Part shown: positions 8,640 through 16,883 of the stretch, one piece after another
Position numbering within the stretch: position 1 is the stretch's first letter
Layout: each line of letters starts with the position of its first letter
Assembly (NCBI RefSeq): GCF_001536285.1
Contig: NZ_FAOZ01000011.1
Span: 62,001 to 126,000, forward strand
Reading direction: 5' to 3'
Origin: Parafrankia irregularis
GTDB lineage: Bacteria > Actinomycetota > Actinomycetes > Frankiales > Frankiaceae
DNA: 64,000 nucleotides
The notes under the pieces: generated by a model
Told to the model about the DNA's origin: nothing
Database searches by the model: none
The model's input: only the letters and a program-made list of their open reading frames with translations
Translations under genes and position numbers: made by a program

Positions 8640-9410
8640 TCAGGCCCGCCGACGGGTGCTGATCAGCGCGAACGCGCCTGCGGCCAGACCGAGCGCTCCC
8701 AGCACGAGACCGGTGATCCCGAGCGCGCGTGCCGTGCCGTCCGATGTCGACGCCGACGCCGACGCCGATTCGTCGCCCGCCGCCGCGGAGTTCCCGGTGC
8801 CGGCATCCGCGTGCTCGTCGGCGGCACCGTCGTCATGGTCGCTGTCCGAAGCCGCGGCCGCGGTCAGGGTGACGGCCGGTGCCGGGTGGTCCGGCTCGTC
8901 CGTGCCAGGCTTGGCCACGTCGATCCAGCGGACGATCTCGCCGTCGGAGTAGGTCTGCAACGTCTTGAAGACCACCTGGTCGGCGTCGTCCGGCAGCGGG
9001 CCGGCTGAGACGTTGAAGGTGTCGAACTCGCCGGGCCTGATCCCGGCACCGTTCTCGGCTGTCCAGGTGATCTGCGTGACGACCTCGGTGATCTGCGTTC
9101 CGTGAGCGGTGAGCGGCTTCGCCGGCGCGCCCTTGGTCACCTTGTAGGTCCAGCCGGGCTTGGGCTGGACCGTCACCGAGGCGATCGGCGCGTCGGCTGG
9201 GAACTGCACGTCGAGCGCCGTGGTCGACGCGGTGTCGCTCTCGGTCGGAACCTTGAACGTCAGGGTGGTGTAGGCACCCTTGGCCGCCTCGGCCGGAGCG
9301 ACGGTGACATGCGCGGACGCCGGAAGGGCCAGCGCGATGCTGCCTGCCGCGGCGGCGAGCGTGCACAGCGCGCCCCGACGGAGGCGAACTGCGCGGGTGG
9401 TGCGAGACAT
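8640..9410 (-). CDS. YcnI/DUF1775-family copper-binding membrane protein
   Basis: A signal peptide ends LPASA, so the mature protein begins with His (HVTVAPAEA). In YcnI proteins the N-terminal His and a conserved Trp form a copper site; WTYKV and WTAEN are candidate Trp positions here. The DUF1775 beta-sandwich covers roughly 34-170. An Asp/His/Glu-rich then Ser/Ala-rich linker follows, and a C-terminal TM helix ends in RRRA (LGALGLAAGAFALISTRRRA). ATG 9410 was chosen because AGGAGG lies just upstream (9415-9420); the longer frame to 9470 lacks such a site. It is 85 bp upstream of copCD on the same strand, probably one operon: a surface chaperone feeding the CopCD protein. Confidence 0.92.
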   Translation of the reverse strand: MSRTTRAVRLRRGALCTLAAAAGSIALALPASAHVTVAPAEAAKGAYTTLTFKVPTESDTASTTALDVQFPADAPIASVTVQPKPGWTYKVTKGAPAKPLTAHGTQITEVVTQITWTAENGAGIRPGEFDTFNVSAGPLPDDADQVVFKTLQTYSDGEIVRWIDVAKPGTDEPDHPAPAVTLTAAAASDSDHDDGAADEHADAGTGNSAAAGDESASASASTSDGTARALGITGLVLGALGLAAGAFALISTRRRA

Positions 9411-9512
9411 GGGACCTCCTCGAGGACCAGGCTGGTCCTCACGGGTGATCGGACTGGTTGACCCGAGCACCAGGGCCGTGGCACGGCGCGACAGACCGGC
9501 CCGTGCAGCGCG

Positions 9513-9542
9513 ATCGAGCTGCTGATCATCGAGCTGCTGATC
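9513..9542. repeat. Perfect tandem repeat, 2 x 15 bp
   Basis: ATCGAGCTGCTGATC occurs twice back to back in the 181-bp gap upstream of the YcnI gene. Each unit contains the near-palindromic AGCTGCTGATC. It may bind a regulator; no function can be assigned. Confidence 0.6.
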
Positions 9543-9591
9543 ACGGGCGGACCGCCGCGGCGCCTCCGTCCAGGCGGACGCGCGGAACCCG

Positions 9592-10359
9592 CTACCGGGC
9601 TGTCGCCATCACTGCGGACACACCGGCGCGGGGACACGACCCCGGCCGGCGCGCCGGCGGGCCGCGCCAACCAGCGTCGGTTCCCAGCAGGAGAAGGTGC
9701 GCACACCAGCGCGCCCCCGCGCCACCACGACCACCACCACCACCAACGCCGTGGCGACCGCCACGATCGCTGCCGCCGACCCGGCCCAGCGCGGCGGCCA
9801 TGCCGGCAGCGGCGTTGCGCAGCCGGGCCCACGTGCCCGCGCCCGATGCCATCAGCCGTGCGGCGGCCCGCAGGCGAGCCAGGACATCCATGAGCACGAA
9901 CGCGACAACGGCGACGACCCGTTCGACGGCCACGCGCAGCGCCGCCGTCGCCCACAGCCGCCGCTCGCAGCGGCGCAGTGACACGGCCACGCAGCCGGCC
10001 GCGAGGGCATGAGCGGCGATCATGGGCCCGGCCGGGACCAGCTCGGCGAGCAGGTGGGCGCCGGCGCCCGGCCGCGGGCGAGCCGCCCCGGCCGCCTGGT
10101 GGTGATGCGCCTGGAGCGCGAACGCCGTGTGCAGGAGCACCTGGGCGGCCACGACGGCCGCGACCAGGGCGGGCAGTGCCCGCTCCCGGTCGGCGAACCC
10201 GAAGGCCACCCGGATCAGCAGCGCGGTGGCGACGGCGAGCAGCACGACCGGTGGTCGGGGGTCGCCGGCGGCGACGTGCGCCGCGAGTGCGAGGCACGTC
10301 GAGGACACGCCGAACACGGCCGCTCGCGCGAGCCTGCCTGTCCCCCGTGCACCGGTCAT
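9592..10359 (-). CDS. Polytopic membrane protein of the copper gene group
   Basis: Function is not recognised. Several hydrophobic segments are visible (PPVVLLAVATALLIRVAFGF, LPALVAAVVAAQVLLHTAFA, GPMIAAHALAAGCVAVSL, AVERVVAVVAFVLMDVLARL), suggesting five or so helices. A His cluster (LLHTAFALQAHHHQ) between helices could bind metal. The C-terminal 60 residues are Gly/Arg-rich and probably cytosolic. ATG 10359 gives a sensible N-terminus just before the first helix; the frame stays open to 10458. It precedes the YcnI and CopCD genes on the same strand, and similar His-bearing membrane proteins often sit beside YcnI/CopD in actinobacteria. A role in copper handling is inference. Confidence 0.7.
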   Translation of the reverse strand: MTGARGTGRLARAAVFGVSSTCLALAAHVAAGDPRPPVVLLAVATALLIRVAFGFADRERALPALVAAVVAAQVLLHTAFALQAHHHQAAGAARPRPGAGAHLLAELVPAGPMIAAHALAAGCVAVSLRRCERRLWATAALRVAVERVVAVVAFVLMDVLARLRAAARLMASGAGTWARLRNAAAGMAAALGRVGGSDRGGRHGVGGGGGRGGAGARWCAHLLLLGTDAGWRGPPARRPGSCPRAGVSAVMATAR

Positions 10360-10640
10360 CGGTGCAAGCCTGCCACGTGCGGACGTCGCGGTCCGCAAAG
10401 ACCACATCACGACATCAGCGGGTGGACGTAGCTGACACCGGCCGCACTCCGGAATCACGAAAGATTCCCGGCATTATGGACTTCACGCAGCCACGGAGCG
10501 CCGGATCTCCCAGCCCGTCGCTCTCGTCCGAGGCGCAGATAGGGTTCGTTCTCGTACCCCCTCGACCACGACCGGGGAGCCGGCGGTGACGACCAGCCGC
10601 ACCCGGCCGCCGTTGTGTTGGTAACCGAAAGCGAGCGCTG

Positions 10641-11525
10641 ATGGGTACAGCTGCGGGCCTGGGCGCGGGCGGTGAGGCGGGTGACGAGGCGGGCCGCGCC
10701 GGGAGCCCGCCCCCGGGGCGGGTCGTGCGCCTCTACCGATATCCGGTGAAGGGCTTCAGCCCGGAGGAACTGACCGAGGTGTCGCTCACCCCCGGCGACG
10801 GCGTGCCCGGCGACCGGATGTTCGCGCTGGCCCGCCCGGACACGGAGTTCATCGAGGACGAGCCCGTGTTCCTGCCGAAGACCCGCTTCGTCATGCTGCA
10901 GAAGGACGAGGCGATCGCCCGGATCCGCACCTGCTACGACCCCGCGGCCGGAACGCTCACCTTCGGCCTCGGCACCCCCGGCGGGCAGGTCCGCGCCGAT
11001 CTGACCACCCCGGCCGGGCGCGCCGTGTTCGAGGAGTTCGTCCAGTCGCAGCTCGGGCCGGGCCTCGGGGGCCGACCGCGGCTGGTCGCCGCCCGCCGGC
11101 ACCACCGCTTCACCGACGCCGGTGGTGCCGGGGAGGCCTTCATGCACGCCGTCTCGGTCATCAATCTGGCGTCGGTGCGCGACCTCGCGGAGCGGATCGG
11201 GCAGCCGGTCGACCCGCTTCGCTTCCGCGGCAACGTCTACGTGGACGGAATCCGGCCCTGGGCCGAGCTCGACTGGACCGGCCAGGAGTTCGCTCTGGGC
11301 GCGGCCCGGGTGCGGGTTCTGGCCCGTACGCCACGCTGTGCGGCGACCACGGTCAATCCGGACACAGGCGACCGTGACATCCGGATACTCAAGGAGCTGT
11401 CCAGTCACTACGGGCATACGGACTGCGGGATCTACGTCACCGTCCTGACCGGCGCGACACTGCGGCCCGGCACCTCCCTCACGCCGCCGGGCGGATACGA
11501 GGAGGCTCTGCCGTGCGAGTCGTGA
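10641..11525 (+). CDS. MOSC-domain protein (MOSC beta-barrel plus MOSC)
   Basis: An N-terminal MOSC barrel (~27-115, starting VVRLYRYPVKGFSPEEL) precedes the MOSC domain (~125-285). The domain carries GNVYVDG, and RTPRCAATTVNPDTGDRD with the conserved Cys that in MOSC proteins holds the sulfur or molybdenum cofactor. MOSC proteins move sulfur to molybdenum cofactor or act as amidoxime-type reductase components; the exact substrate here is unknown. The first 25 residues are Gly/Ala-rich and may not be translated. The 3' end overlaps the next gene by 13 bp, so the two are surely co-transcribed. Confidence 0.9.
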   Translation: MGTAAGLGAGGEAGDEAGRAGSPPPGRVVRLYRYPVKGFSPEELTEVSLTPGDGVPGDRMFALARPDTEFIEDEPVFLPKTRFVMLQKDEAIARIRTCYDPAAGTLTFGLGTPGGQVRADLTTPAGRAVFEEFVQSQLGPGLGGRPRLVAARRHHRFTDAGGAGEAFMHAVSVINLASVRDLAERIGQPVDPLRFRGNVYVDGIRPWAELDWTGQEFALGAARVRVLARTPRCAATTVNPDTGDRDIRILKELSSHYGHTDCGIYVTVLTGATLRPGTSLTPPGGYEEALPCES

Positions 11526-12160
11526 TCGCGGAGGACTCGGTGCTGCTGCGCGAAGGCCTGCGCCGGCTGCTCACCGAAGCGGGCTGTGAGGTGGTGGCGG
11601 CGGTGGGCGACGGCCCGGGCCTCGTCGACGCGGTCGCGGCGCACCGGCCCGACGTCTCGGTGGTGGACGTCCGGATGCCGCCGTCGCACCGGGACGAGGG
11701 GCTGCGCGCCGCGATCTCCGCACGGGAGAAGGTCCCCGGCTCCCCTGTTCTCGTCCTGAGCCAGTACGTGGAGAAGCAGTACGCCGGCGAGCTGCTGGCC
11801 GACGGCGTGGGGGCGGTCGGCTACCTGCTCAAGGACCGGGTGGCGGACGTCCGCGAGTTCGTCGAGGCGGTGCGGCGGGTGGCCGCCGGCGGGACGGTGA
11901 TGGATCCCGAGGTGGTGGCGCAGCTGCTGGCGAGCAGCCGCCGCAACGACCCGCTGACCTCGCTGACGCCACGCGAGCGCGAGGTGCTCGGGCTGATGGC
12001 CGAGGGGCGTTCGAACACGGCGATCGCGGCGGCCCTCGTGGTCAGCGGCGGAGCGGTGGAGAAGCACATCTCGAACGTGTTCACCAAGCTCGGGCTGGAA
12101 TCGTCGGGCAACGACCACCGCCGGGTCCTCGCCGTCCTCGCCTATCTGCGACGTTCCTGA
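11513..12160 (+). CDS. NarL/LuxR-type response regulator (no cognate kinase nearby)
   Basis: An N-terminal receiver (1-~120) has the acidic pair ED at 7-8, phospho-acceptor Asp in VVDVRMPP (~52) and the conserved Lys in YLLKDRV. The C-terminal LuxR helix-turn-helix (~150-210) reads LTPREREVLGLMAEGRSNTAI. The protein is a DNA-binding regulator switched by phosphorylation. It starts with GTG inside the MOSC gene, and no histidine kinase lies within the window, so its partner must be elsewhere. The downstream copper amine oxidase starts 25 bp after its stop, so MOSC, regulator and oxidase look like one operon. Confidence 0.95.
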   Translation: MRVVIAEDSVLLREGLRRLLTEAGCEVVAAVGDGPGLVDAVAAHRPDVSVVDVRMPPSHRDEGLRAAISAREKVPGSPVLVLSQYVEKQYAGELLADGVGAVGYLLKDRVADVREFVEAVRRVAAGGTVMDPEVVAQLLASSRRNDPLTSLTPREREVLGLMAEGRSNTAIAAALVVSGGAVEKHISNVFTKLGLESSGNDHRRVLAVLAYLRRS

Positions 12161-12185
12161 GCCAGCCCCGCCGGTGGAGGTCGCC

Positions 12186-14351
12186 ATGGCGCCGCATCCC
12201 CTCGACCCGCTCTCGGCCGCCGAGATCAGCCGGGCTTCGGCGCTGCTGCGTGCGGTTGCGCAACTGGGGCCGGAGTTTCGTTTCGTTTCCGTTGAGCTTC
12301 AGGAGCCACCAAAAGCCGCGCTGGTGGCCCGCGAGTCCGAGCGCGAGGTCGCCGACGCGCTCGCGCCGCCGGACCGGCAGGCGTTCTGCGTCCTGTACGA
12401 GCGCGGAACACGGCGGACGCACGAGGCGGTCGTCTCGCTCACCGCGGGCACCGTGGTCGACCTGCGCGTGGTGCCCGGGGTGCAGCCGTCGATCATGATG
12501 GACGAGGTCCTGGCCTGCGAGGACGCCGTCCGCGCCGACGGCGCCTGGCAGGCCGCCATGGCCAGGCGCGGGGTCACCGACCTTTCGCTCGCCATGATCG
12601 ACATCTGGTCCGCCGGGTACACCGGAAGCGACGACGATCCCGCGCGGCGCCGGATCGCCCGCCCGCTCACGTTCGTCCGGGCGGCCCCTGGAGAGAACGG
12701 TTACGCCCGGCCCGTGGAAGGGCTCACCGTCGTCGTCGACCTCGACGCGATGGCCGTGGTCGAAGTCGTCGATCACGCGGCGGCGGGCGACGACGCAACG
12801 GGCGACAACGCCACGGGCGACGATGGACCGGCAGGCGACGCGACGACAGGCCACGCAACGACAGGCCACGGAATCGTGCCGTTGCCGCCCCGGCCCGGCA
12901 ACTACATCCCGGGGCTGATGACCGCCGATCCGGGCAACGTGCCGGCGTTCGACCGGCTACGTGACGATCTGCGCCCGATCGAGGTCAGCCAGCCGCAGGG
13001 AGCGTCCTTCACCCTCGACGGGCAGGCCCTGCGCTGGCAGCGCTGGGAGCTCCGGGTCGGCTTCACGCCCCGCGAAGGGCTCGTCCTGCACCAGATCGCC
13101 TACGTGGACCGGGGACGGCGCCGGCCCCTCATCCAGCGGGCCTCGGTGTCGGAGATGTTCGTCCCGTACGGGGACCCGGCGCCGACGCACCGCGTCAAGA
13201 ACGTCTTCGACATGGGCGAGTACGGGGTCGGCCGGCTCGCGAACTCGCTGCGGCTGGGCTGCGACTGCCTCGGCGAGATCACCTACCTGGACGCGGTCGT
13301 GAACGACTCCGCGGGTGAGCCGGTGACCATCCCGAACGCGGTGTGCATCCACGAGGAGGACACCGGCATCGCCTGGAAGCACACCGACTTCCGGACAGAC
13401 CACGTCGAGGTCCGGCGGATGCGCCGGCTGGTGATCTCGATGATCAGTACGGTGGGTAACTACGAGTACGGGTTCTTCTGGTACCTCCACCTGGACGGCT
13501 CACTGGAGTTCGAGGTGAAGCTGACCGGCGTGATCTCCTCCGGCGCAGTCCGGCCGGGAGCGTCGCCGACCCACGGTGTGCTGGTCGCGCCCGGCCTCTA
13601 CGGACCCAACCACCAGCACTTCTTCAACGTGCGCCTGGACATGGAGCTCGACGGCGGCCCGAACTCGGTCGTCGAGGTCGACTCGGAGCCCGAGCCCCCG
13701 GGCCCGGGCAACCCGACCGGCGTCGCCTGGCGCACGAAGGAGACGCCGCTGCTCACCGAGAGCGAGGCCCAGCGCGTGGTCGACCCGGCCGCCGCACGCT
13801 TCTGGCGGATCACCAATCCCCGCCGGCACGGGCCGCTGGGCCGCCCGGTCGCCTACCGGCTCGTCCCCGGCCACACGGCCCCGCTGCTGGCGCATCCGGC
13901 GTCCCATCAGGCGGCCCGGGGCAGGTTCGCCGCGCGCAATCTGTGGGTCACAGCCTTCGATGAGAGCGAGCGCTTCGCCGCCGGCGCCTACCCGAACCAG
14001 AGCGCGGGCGGTGAGGGGCTCCCGCGGTACGCCGCCGCCGACCGGCCGGTGGCCGACACCGACATCGTCGTCTGGTACAGCTTCGGCGCCCATCACGTCG
14101 TCCGGCCCGAGGACTGGCCCGTCATGCCGGTGAGCCGGATCGGCTTCGAGCTGCGCCCCGACGGCTTCTTCGACGGCAACCCCGCGCTGGACCTCCCTCC
14201 CACCGCACACGACGGCGCACGCCGAGGAACGGACCACGCAACGGACCACGGAACGGGCCACGGAACGAGCCGCGAAGCGCACCGGCCGGCCGCGGGCACC
14301 GGGCGATCCCACCTGGGTGGGGGCACCGCCGAGGGGGCATGCGGTTGCTGA
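12186..14351 (+). CDS. Copper amine oxidase (primary-amine oxidase)
   Basis: The protein oxidises primary amines to aldehydes with release of ammonia and peroxide, using copper and a self-made topaquinone. The topaquinone precursor Tyr is in VGNYEYGFF (Tyr ~426). The catalytic-base Asp is in VFDMGEYGVG (~342). Two copper His are in NHQHFFNVRLDME (~476 and 478), and the third is probably in FGAHHVV. N2/N3-like domains precede the catalytic core. Two unusual insertions are visible: a GDDATGDNATGDD-type repeat near residue 205-230, and a C-terminal tail rich in His, Thr and Gly (ATDHGTGHGTS) ending GACGC. ATG 12186 follows GGTGGAGG directly; no signal peptide is seen, so it is cytosolic. Confidence 0.95.
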   Translation: MAPHPLDPLSAAEISRASALLRAVAQLGPEFRFVSVELQEPPKAALVARESEREVADALAPPDRQAFCVLYERGTRRTHEAVVSLTAGTVVDLRVVPGVQPSIMMDEVLACEDAVRADGAWQAAMARRGVTDLSLAMIDIWSAGYTGSDDDPARRRIARPLTFVRAAPGENGYARPVEGLTVVVDLDAMAVVEVVDHAAAGDDATGDNATGDDGPAGDATTGHATTGHGIVPLPPRPGNYIPGLMTADPGNVPAFDRLRDDLRPIEVSQPQGASFTLDGQALRWQRWELRVGFTPREGLVLHQIAYVDRGRRRPLIQRASVSEMFVPYGDPAPTHRVKNVFDMGEYGVGRLANSLRLGCDCLGEITYLDAVVNDSAGEPVTIPNAVCIHEEDTGIAWKHTDFRTDHVEVRRMRRLVISMISTVGNYEYGFFWYLHLDGSLEFEVKLTGVISSGAVRPGASPTHGVLVAPGLYGPNHQHFFNVRLDMELDGGPNSVVEVDSEPEPPGPGNPTGVAWRTKETPLLTESEAQRVVDPAAARFWRITNPRRHGPLGRPVAYRLVPGHTAPLLAHPASHQAARGRFAARNLWVTAFDESERFAAGAYPNQSAGGEGLPRYAAADRPVADTDIVVWYSFGAHHVVRPEDWPVMPVSRIGFELRPDGFFDGNPALDLPPTAHDGARRGTDHATDHGTGHGTSREAHRPAAGTGRSHLGGGTAEGACGC

Positions 14352-14449
14352 CGGGCGGGCCCCGCGACACGTGGCCCACGCGACACGCACGGCCCCGAAG
14401 GTCATGTCTTGCCCCAGAACGGGGGTACCTGCCCTAGGCTCCGGAAGAT

Positions 14450-14806
14450 GTGAGCCCTGTTCTCGCCTCGAATCGGGCCGGGAACCTCGTCCGTGCTCTG
14501 ATCATCATCGCCATCCTGGTCCTGATCATGCGCACGGCGTACCTGCTCTGGGTCTTCCACACGCCGGCCTGGACGTCCCGCCCGCACGACGTCCAGTACT
14601 GCGGCGGGTGGTACGAGCGAAGCGAGACCCCTGACCTCACCGGGGCCGAGGCCCGCAAGCGCGCCGGTGGCCGGCTCAAGCAGGTCATGCGGTCGCCGGT
14701 GCTGCGGCCCATCACGGCCTACAAGCCCGGATCGGCCTGCCCTCGGTACATCTTCGCGAAGGTCGCCTCCGACACGTACGTGCAGTACGAGATCACCGAC
14801 GACTGA
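14450..14806 (+). CDS. Small conserved membrane-anchored protein, unknown function
   Basis: This 118-residue protein starts at GTG 14450. One hydrophobic segment (LVRALIIIAILVLIMRTAYLL, ~14-35) is followed by an exposed domain containing two Cys (QYCGGWYER, GSACPRYIF) that may pair. The domain has a short conserved look and ends YVQYEITDD. I do not recognise it. It is a single gene between the amine oxidase and a convergent small gene. Confidence 0.7.
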   Translation: MSPVLASNRAGNLVRALIIIAILVLIMRTAYLLWVFHTPAWTSRPHDVQYCGGWYERSETPDLTGAEARKRAGGRLKQVMRSPVLRPITAYKPGSACPRYIFAKVASDTYVQYEITDD

Positions 14807-14866
14807 CCGGCACCCACGCGACCGCGCCCCCGCACAGCCGCCCGCGCCGCCCGGTGGCAGGCCAGC

Positions 14867-14905
14867 GGAGCAGGTCAGCGGGGCAGGTCAGCGGGGCAGG
14901 TCAGC
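14867..14905. repeat. Tandem repeat, 3 x 13 bp, at a convergent gene end
   Basis: The unit GGGGCAGGTCAGC is repeated three times (first copy has one change, GGAGC...). The last unit runs into the stop codon of the minus-strand gene. No terminator hairpin is evident beside it. Confidence 0.65.
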
Positions 14906-15227
14906 GGTGGCTGAGCTTGTTCGCGTGCCGCGCGGCGGCGTGCACGTGGACCCGGGCGTGGATGGAGGTCCGCTGCGCCAGGGCCGCCCGCACGGCGCGG
15001 TGCAGCCCGTCCTCCAGGTAGAGCGTCCCGTCCCATTCGACGACATGCGGGAACAGGTCGCCGTAGAAGGTCGAGTCGTCGTCCAGCAGGACGTCGAGCG
15101 CGAGCACCCGCTTCGTCGTCACGAGCTGGTCAAGCCGCACCTGCCGCGGCGGAATCGCGGCCCAGTCCCGCTGGCCCAGGCCATGGTCGGGATACGGGCG
15201 ACCGTCACCGACCAACTTGAAGATCAC
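14901..15227 (-). CDS. Conserved actinobacterial ParB-like small protein
   Basis: The 108-residue chain begins VIFKLVGDGRPYPDHGLGQRDWAAIPPRQVRLDQLVTTK and contains FYGDLFPHVVEWDGTLYLEDGLHRAVRAAL. The order DQLVTTK...LYLEDGLHRAVRAA resembles the N-terminal ParB/Srx fold (a binding loop then a D-G-x-H-R motif), and close relatives are widespread in actinobacteria. A role is not known to me. GTG 15227 is preceded by AAGGAGG at 15234-15240, which decides the start; the frame continues upstream but without a comparable site. Confidence 0.82.
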   Translation of the reverse strand: MIFKLVGDGRPYPDHGLGQRDWAAIPPRQVRLDQLVTTKRVLALDVLLDDDSTFYGDLFPHVVEWDGTLYLEDGLHRAVRAALAQRTSIHARVHVHAAARHANKLSHR

Positions 15228-15391
15228 CCGGCACCTCCTTACTCGGGGGCGTGAGACTGCCCGACCACAACAGCCTAGAATCCTCCGCCCGCGCGCCGGA
15301 TCCCGGTGTCCTTCCAGCCGCGCGTTGCGCAGACCTTGGGAATTCTGGCCGAAGTTGATCTGAGATGCGGACCTGTAACCAGACGAATGAC

Positions 15392-15420
15392 TTGACCAAC
15401 TCCCCATCTGCCACTTAAGT
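15392..15420 (+). promoter_or_regulatory. Promoter TTGACC-17-TTAAGT for the HugZ-like gene
   Basis: The -35 TTGACC (15392-15397) and -10 TTAAGT (15415-15420) are separated by 17 bp, the optimal spacing for a housekeeping sigma factor. The -10 lies inside the iron box, so repressor binding would block polymerase. The start codon follows 30 bp later. Confidence 0.6.
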
Positions 15421-15433
15421 AAGCCTTACCTGA
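15415..15433 (+). promoter_or_regulatory. IdeR/DtxR-type iron box
   Basis: TTAAGTAAGCCTTACCTGA matches 17 of 19 positions of the DtxR/IdeR/DmdR consensus TWAGGTWAGSCTWACCTWA. Iron-loaded IdeR-type repressors bind such sites. It overlaps the -10 of the downstream heme-handling gene, so that gene should be expressed when iron is scarce. Confidence 0.8.
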
Positions 15434-15449
15434 TGCCAGAGGAGGTCCG

Positions 15450-16427
15450 GTGACGAGTCCCAGCACGGACGTCGACATGCCGGTGCTGGCCGAACAGGCG
15501 AGGACGATCCTCGCCGGCGGCCGGCGCGCGCTGCTCACCCTGCCCTGCGCCAACGTGCGCGGCTGGGCCGGACTCATCGACGACGGCGGCGAGCCGCTGC
15601 TGATCGTCGGGGCGGACAGCCCTCCGGTCCACTGCGCCGGCGCGGGTCGCCGCGCTCGCGTCGACGTCTGCGGCCACAACGGCGAACGCCTGGTCCTCGC
15701 CGGCGTGTTGCGGCTGGCACCGGAGAGCACCGAAGATCTCGTCGATCGCCTGGCCGACCTGGGCCGCACCATCTCGGTGACCGCCGGTGATGTCAGTGAT
15801 CTCCGTGTCCTGTCCCTTTCAGTGGACGACGTCCTGATCTGCCTGCCGGACCGCGCGGAACGCGCAGATCGCGGGCTCGGTGCGGGTCGGGCGGCCCAGA
15901 ACACGGCCACGTCACGCTCCAGGCCGGCCGGTCCCGCGGCGGCCTCGTCCTCGTCGTCCCGCGGGTCCCGGATTGGTCGGTCAGGGCGCGGATCACGGCG
16001 TGCGAACACCGTTCGGCTGGACGGCCGCTGGTCGGCACTCGGCCCCGCGCGCCGGGTCGATCTCAGCTCGTACGCCCTCACCGAGCCCGACCTGATCGCC
16101 GCCTACGCCCCGGATCTGGTCCGGCACCTCAACGATGAGCACGCGGCCCAGGTGCGGCTGCTCGCGGCACACGGCGTCGTGCCCGCCGGGGCCCCGCAGG
16201 AGGTGACCGGTGCGTCTGTGCGGCCGCTCGAGGTCATCGGCGCGTCGGTGACCTCGCTGGACCGCCGTGGGCTCGACCTGTGGCGCATCGACCCCGACGG
16301 CGCACGCCAGGTCCGAGTGGCCTTCAGCGCACCGCTGGTCGAGCCGCGCTCGCTCGGGCGCGAGCTGCGCCTGCTGCTCGACGGGACAGCACACGGAGCC
16401 GACGGGACGACATGCGGAACCGACTAG
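15450..16427 (+). CDS. HugZ-like / DUF2470 heme-utilisation protein
   Basis: The N-terminal part (~10-130) resembles the split-barrel FMN-binding-like fold of HugZ heme oxygenases (ARTILAGGRRALLTLPCANVRGWAGLI). The C-terminal DUF2470 module (~210-310) has LVRHLNDEHAAQVRLLAAHG and a RGLDLWRIDPDGARQVRVAF core. Between them is a Ser/Arg/Ala-rich insertion (~135-190) not expected in the family. Proteins of this type bind or break down heme for iron; the DUF2470 His and Asp (NDEH) are typical. GTG 15450 follows GGAGG at 15441-15445. An iron box over the promoter supports an iron-starvation role. Confidence 0.88.
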   Translation: MTSPSTDVDMPVLAEQARTILAGGRRALLTLPCANVRGWAGLIDDGGEPLLIVGADSPPVHCAGAGRRARVDVCGHNGERLVLAGVLRLAPESTEDLVDRLADLGRTISVTAGDVSDLRVLSLSVDDVLICLPDRAERADRGLGAGRAAQNTATSRSRPAGPAAASSSSSRGSRIGRSGRGSRRANTVRLDGRWSALGPARRVDLSSYALTEPDLIAAYAPDLVRHLNDEHAAQVRLLAAHGVVPAGAPQEVTGASVRPLEVIGASVTSLDRRGLDLWRIDPDGARQVRVAFSAPLVEPRSLGRELRLLLDGTAHGADGTTCGTD

Positions 16428-16435
16428 CTGGCCTG

Positions 16436-16584
16436 AAGAGTTGAGATTCTGGTCGTCAGGGTTCAGGTCGCCCGTCGCGAAACCACGCCAGTCAAGATCG
16501 ACAATCGGCGGCGCGGCCGAGATCGCCACCGTTCGAAGATCATGGAATTTTGGTCGTCCCGACGACCACAATCCTCAACTCTTG
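16436..16584. repeat. Split palindromic element (family member 2) in a 456-bp gap
   Basis: The left part (16436-16457, starting AAGAGTTGAGATTCTGG) and the right part (16549-16584, ending ATCCTCAACTCTTG) are inverted copies about 90 bp apart. The right part holds the core TGGTCGTCCCGACGACCA (16551-16568), which matches the core of the 6.1-kb element at 16 of 18 positions. The rest of 16428-16883 shows no gene I can support. Confidence 0.65.
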
Positions 16585-16883
16585 TCCAGCAGCAGGCCAG
16601 TCGCAGCGGCCTGCCGGGCCGCGGCCCCGCACCGATGACCGAGCGTGACCATGGGAGCAGCTTTGGCCAGCACCGACAGCGTGATCGACCAGCTGTTCCC
16701 GGTCGACGGCACGCCCGAGGGCGACCCCGCCCACCCGAAGATCACCAGCATCGGATGCGCTTTCGCCGTTCGACTCACGGGTCGCCGGCTGGGCACGGGC
16801 ACTGTCCATACCGGGCCCCAGAGGGGCTGCGCCGGGCTCATAATCATCGGCGGACGCACCTGCCCCTCCCGTCCGGAGGTCCG

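Noticed and set aside
9260-10405. 381-codon minus-strand frame across the YcnI and membrane-protein genes
   Set aside because: It is in another frame to two better-supported genes and is Arg/Gly/Pro-rich without motifs.
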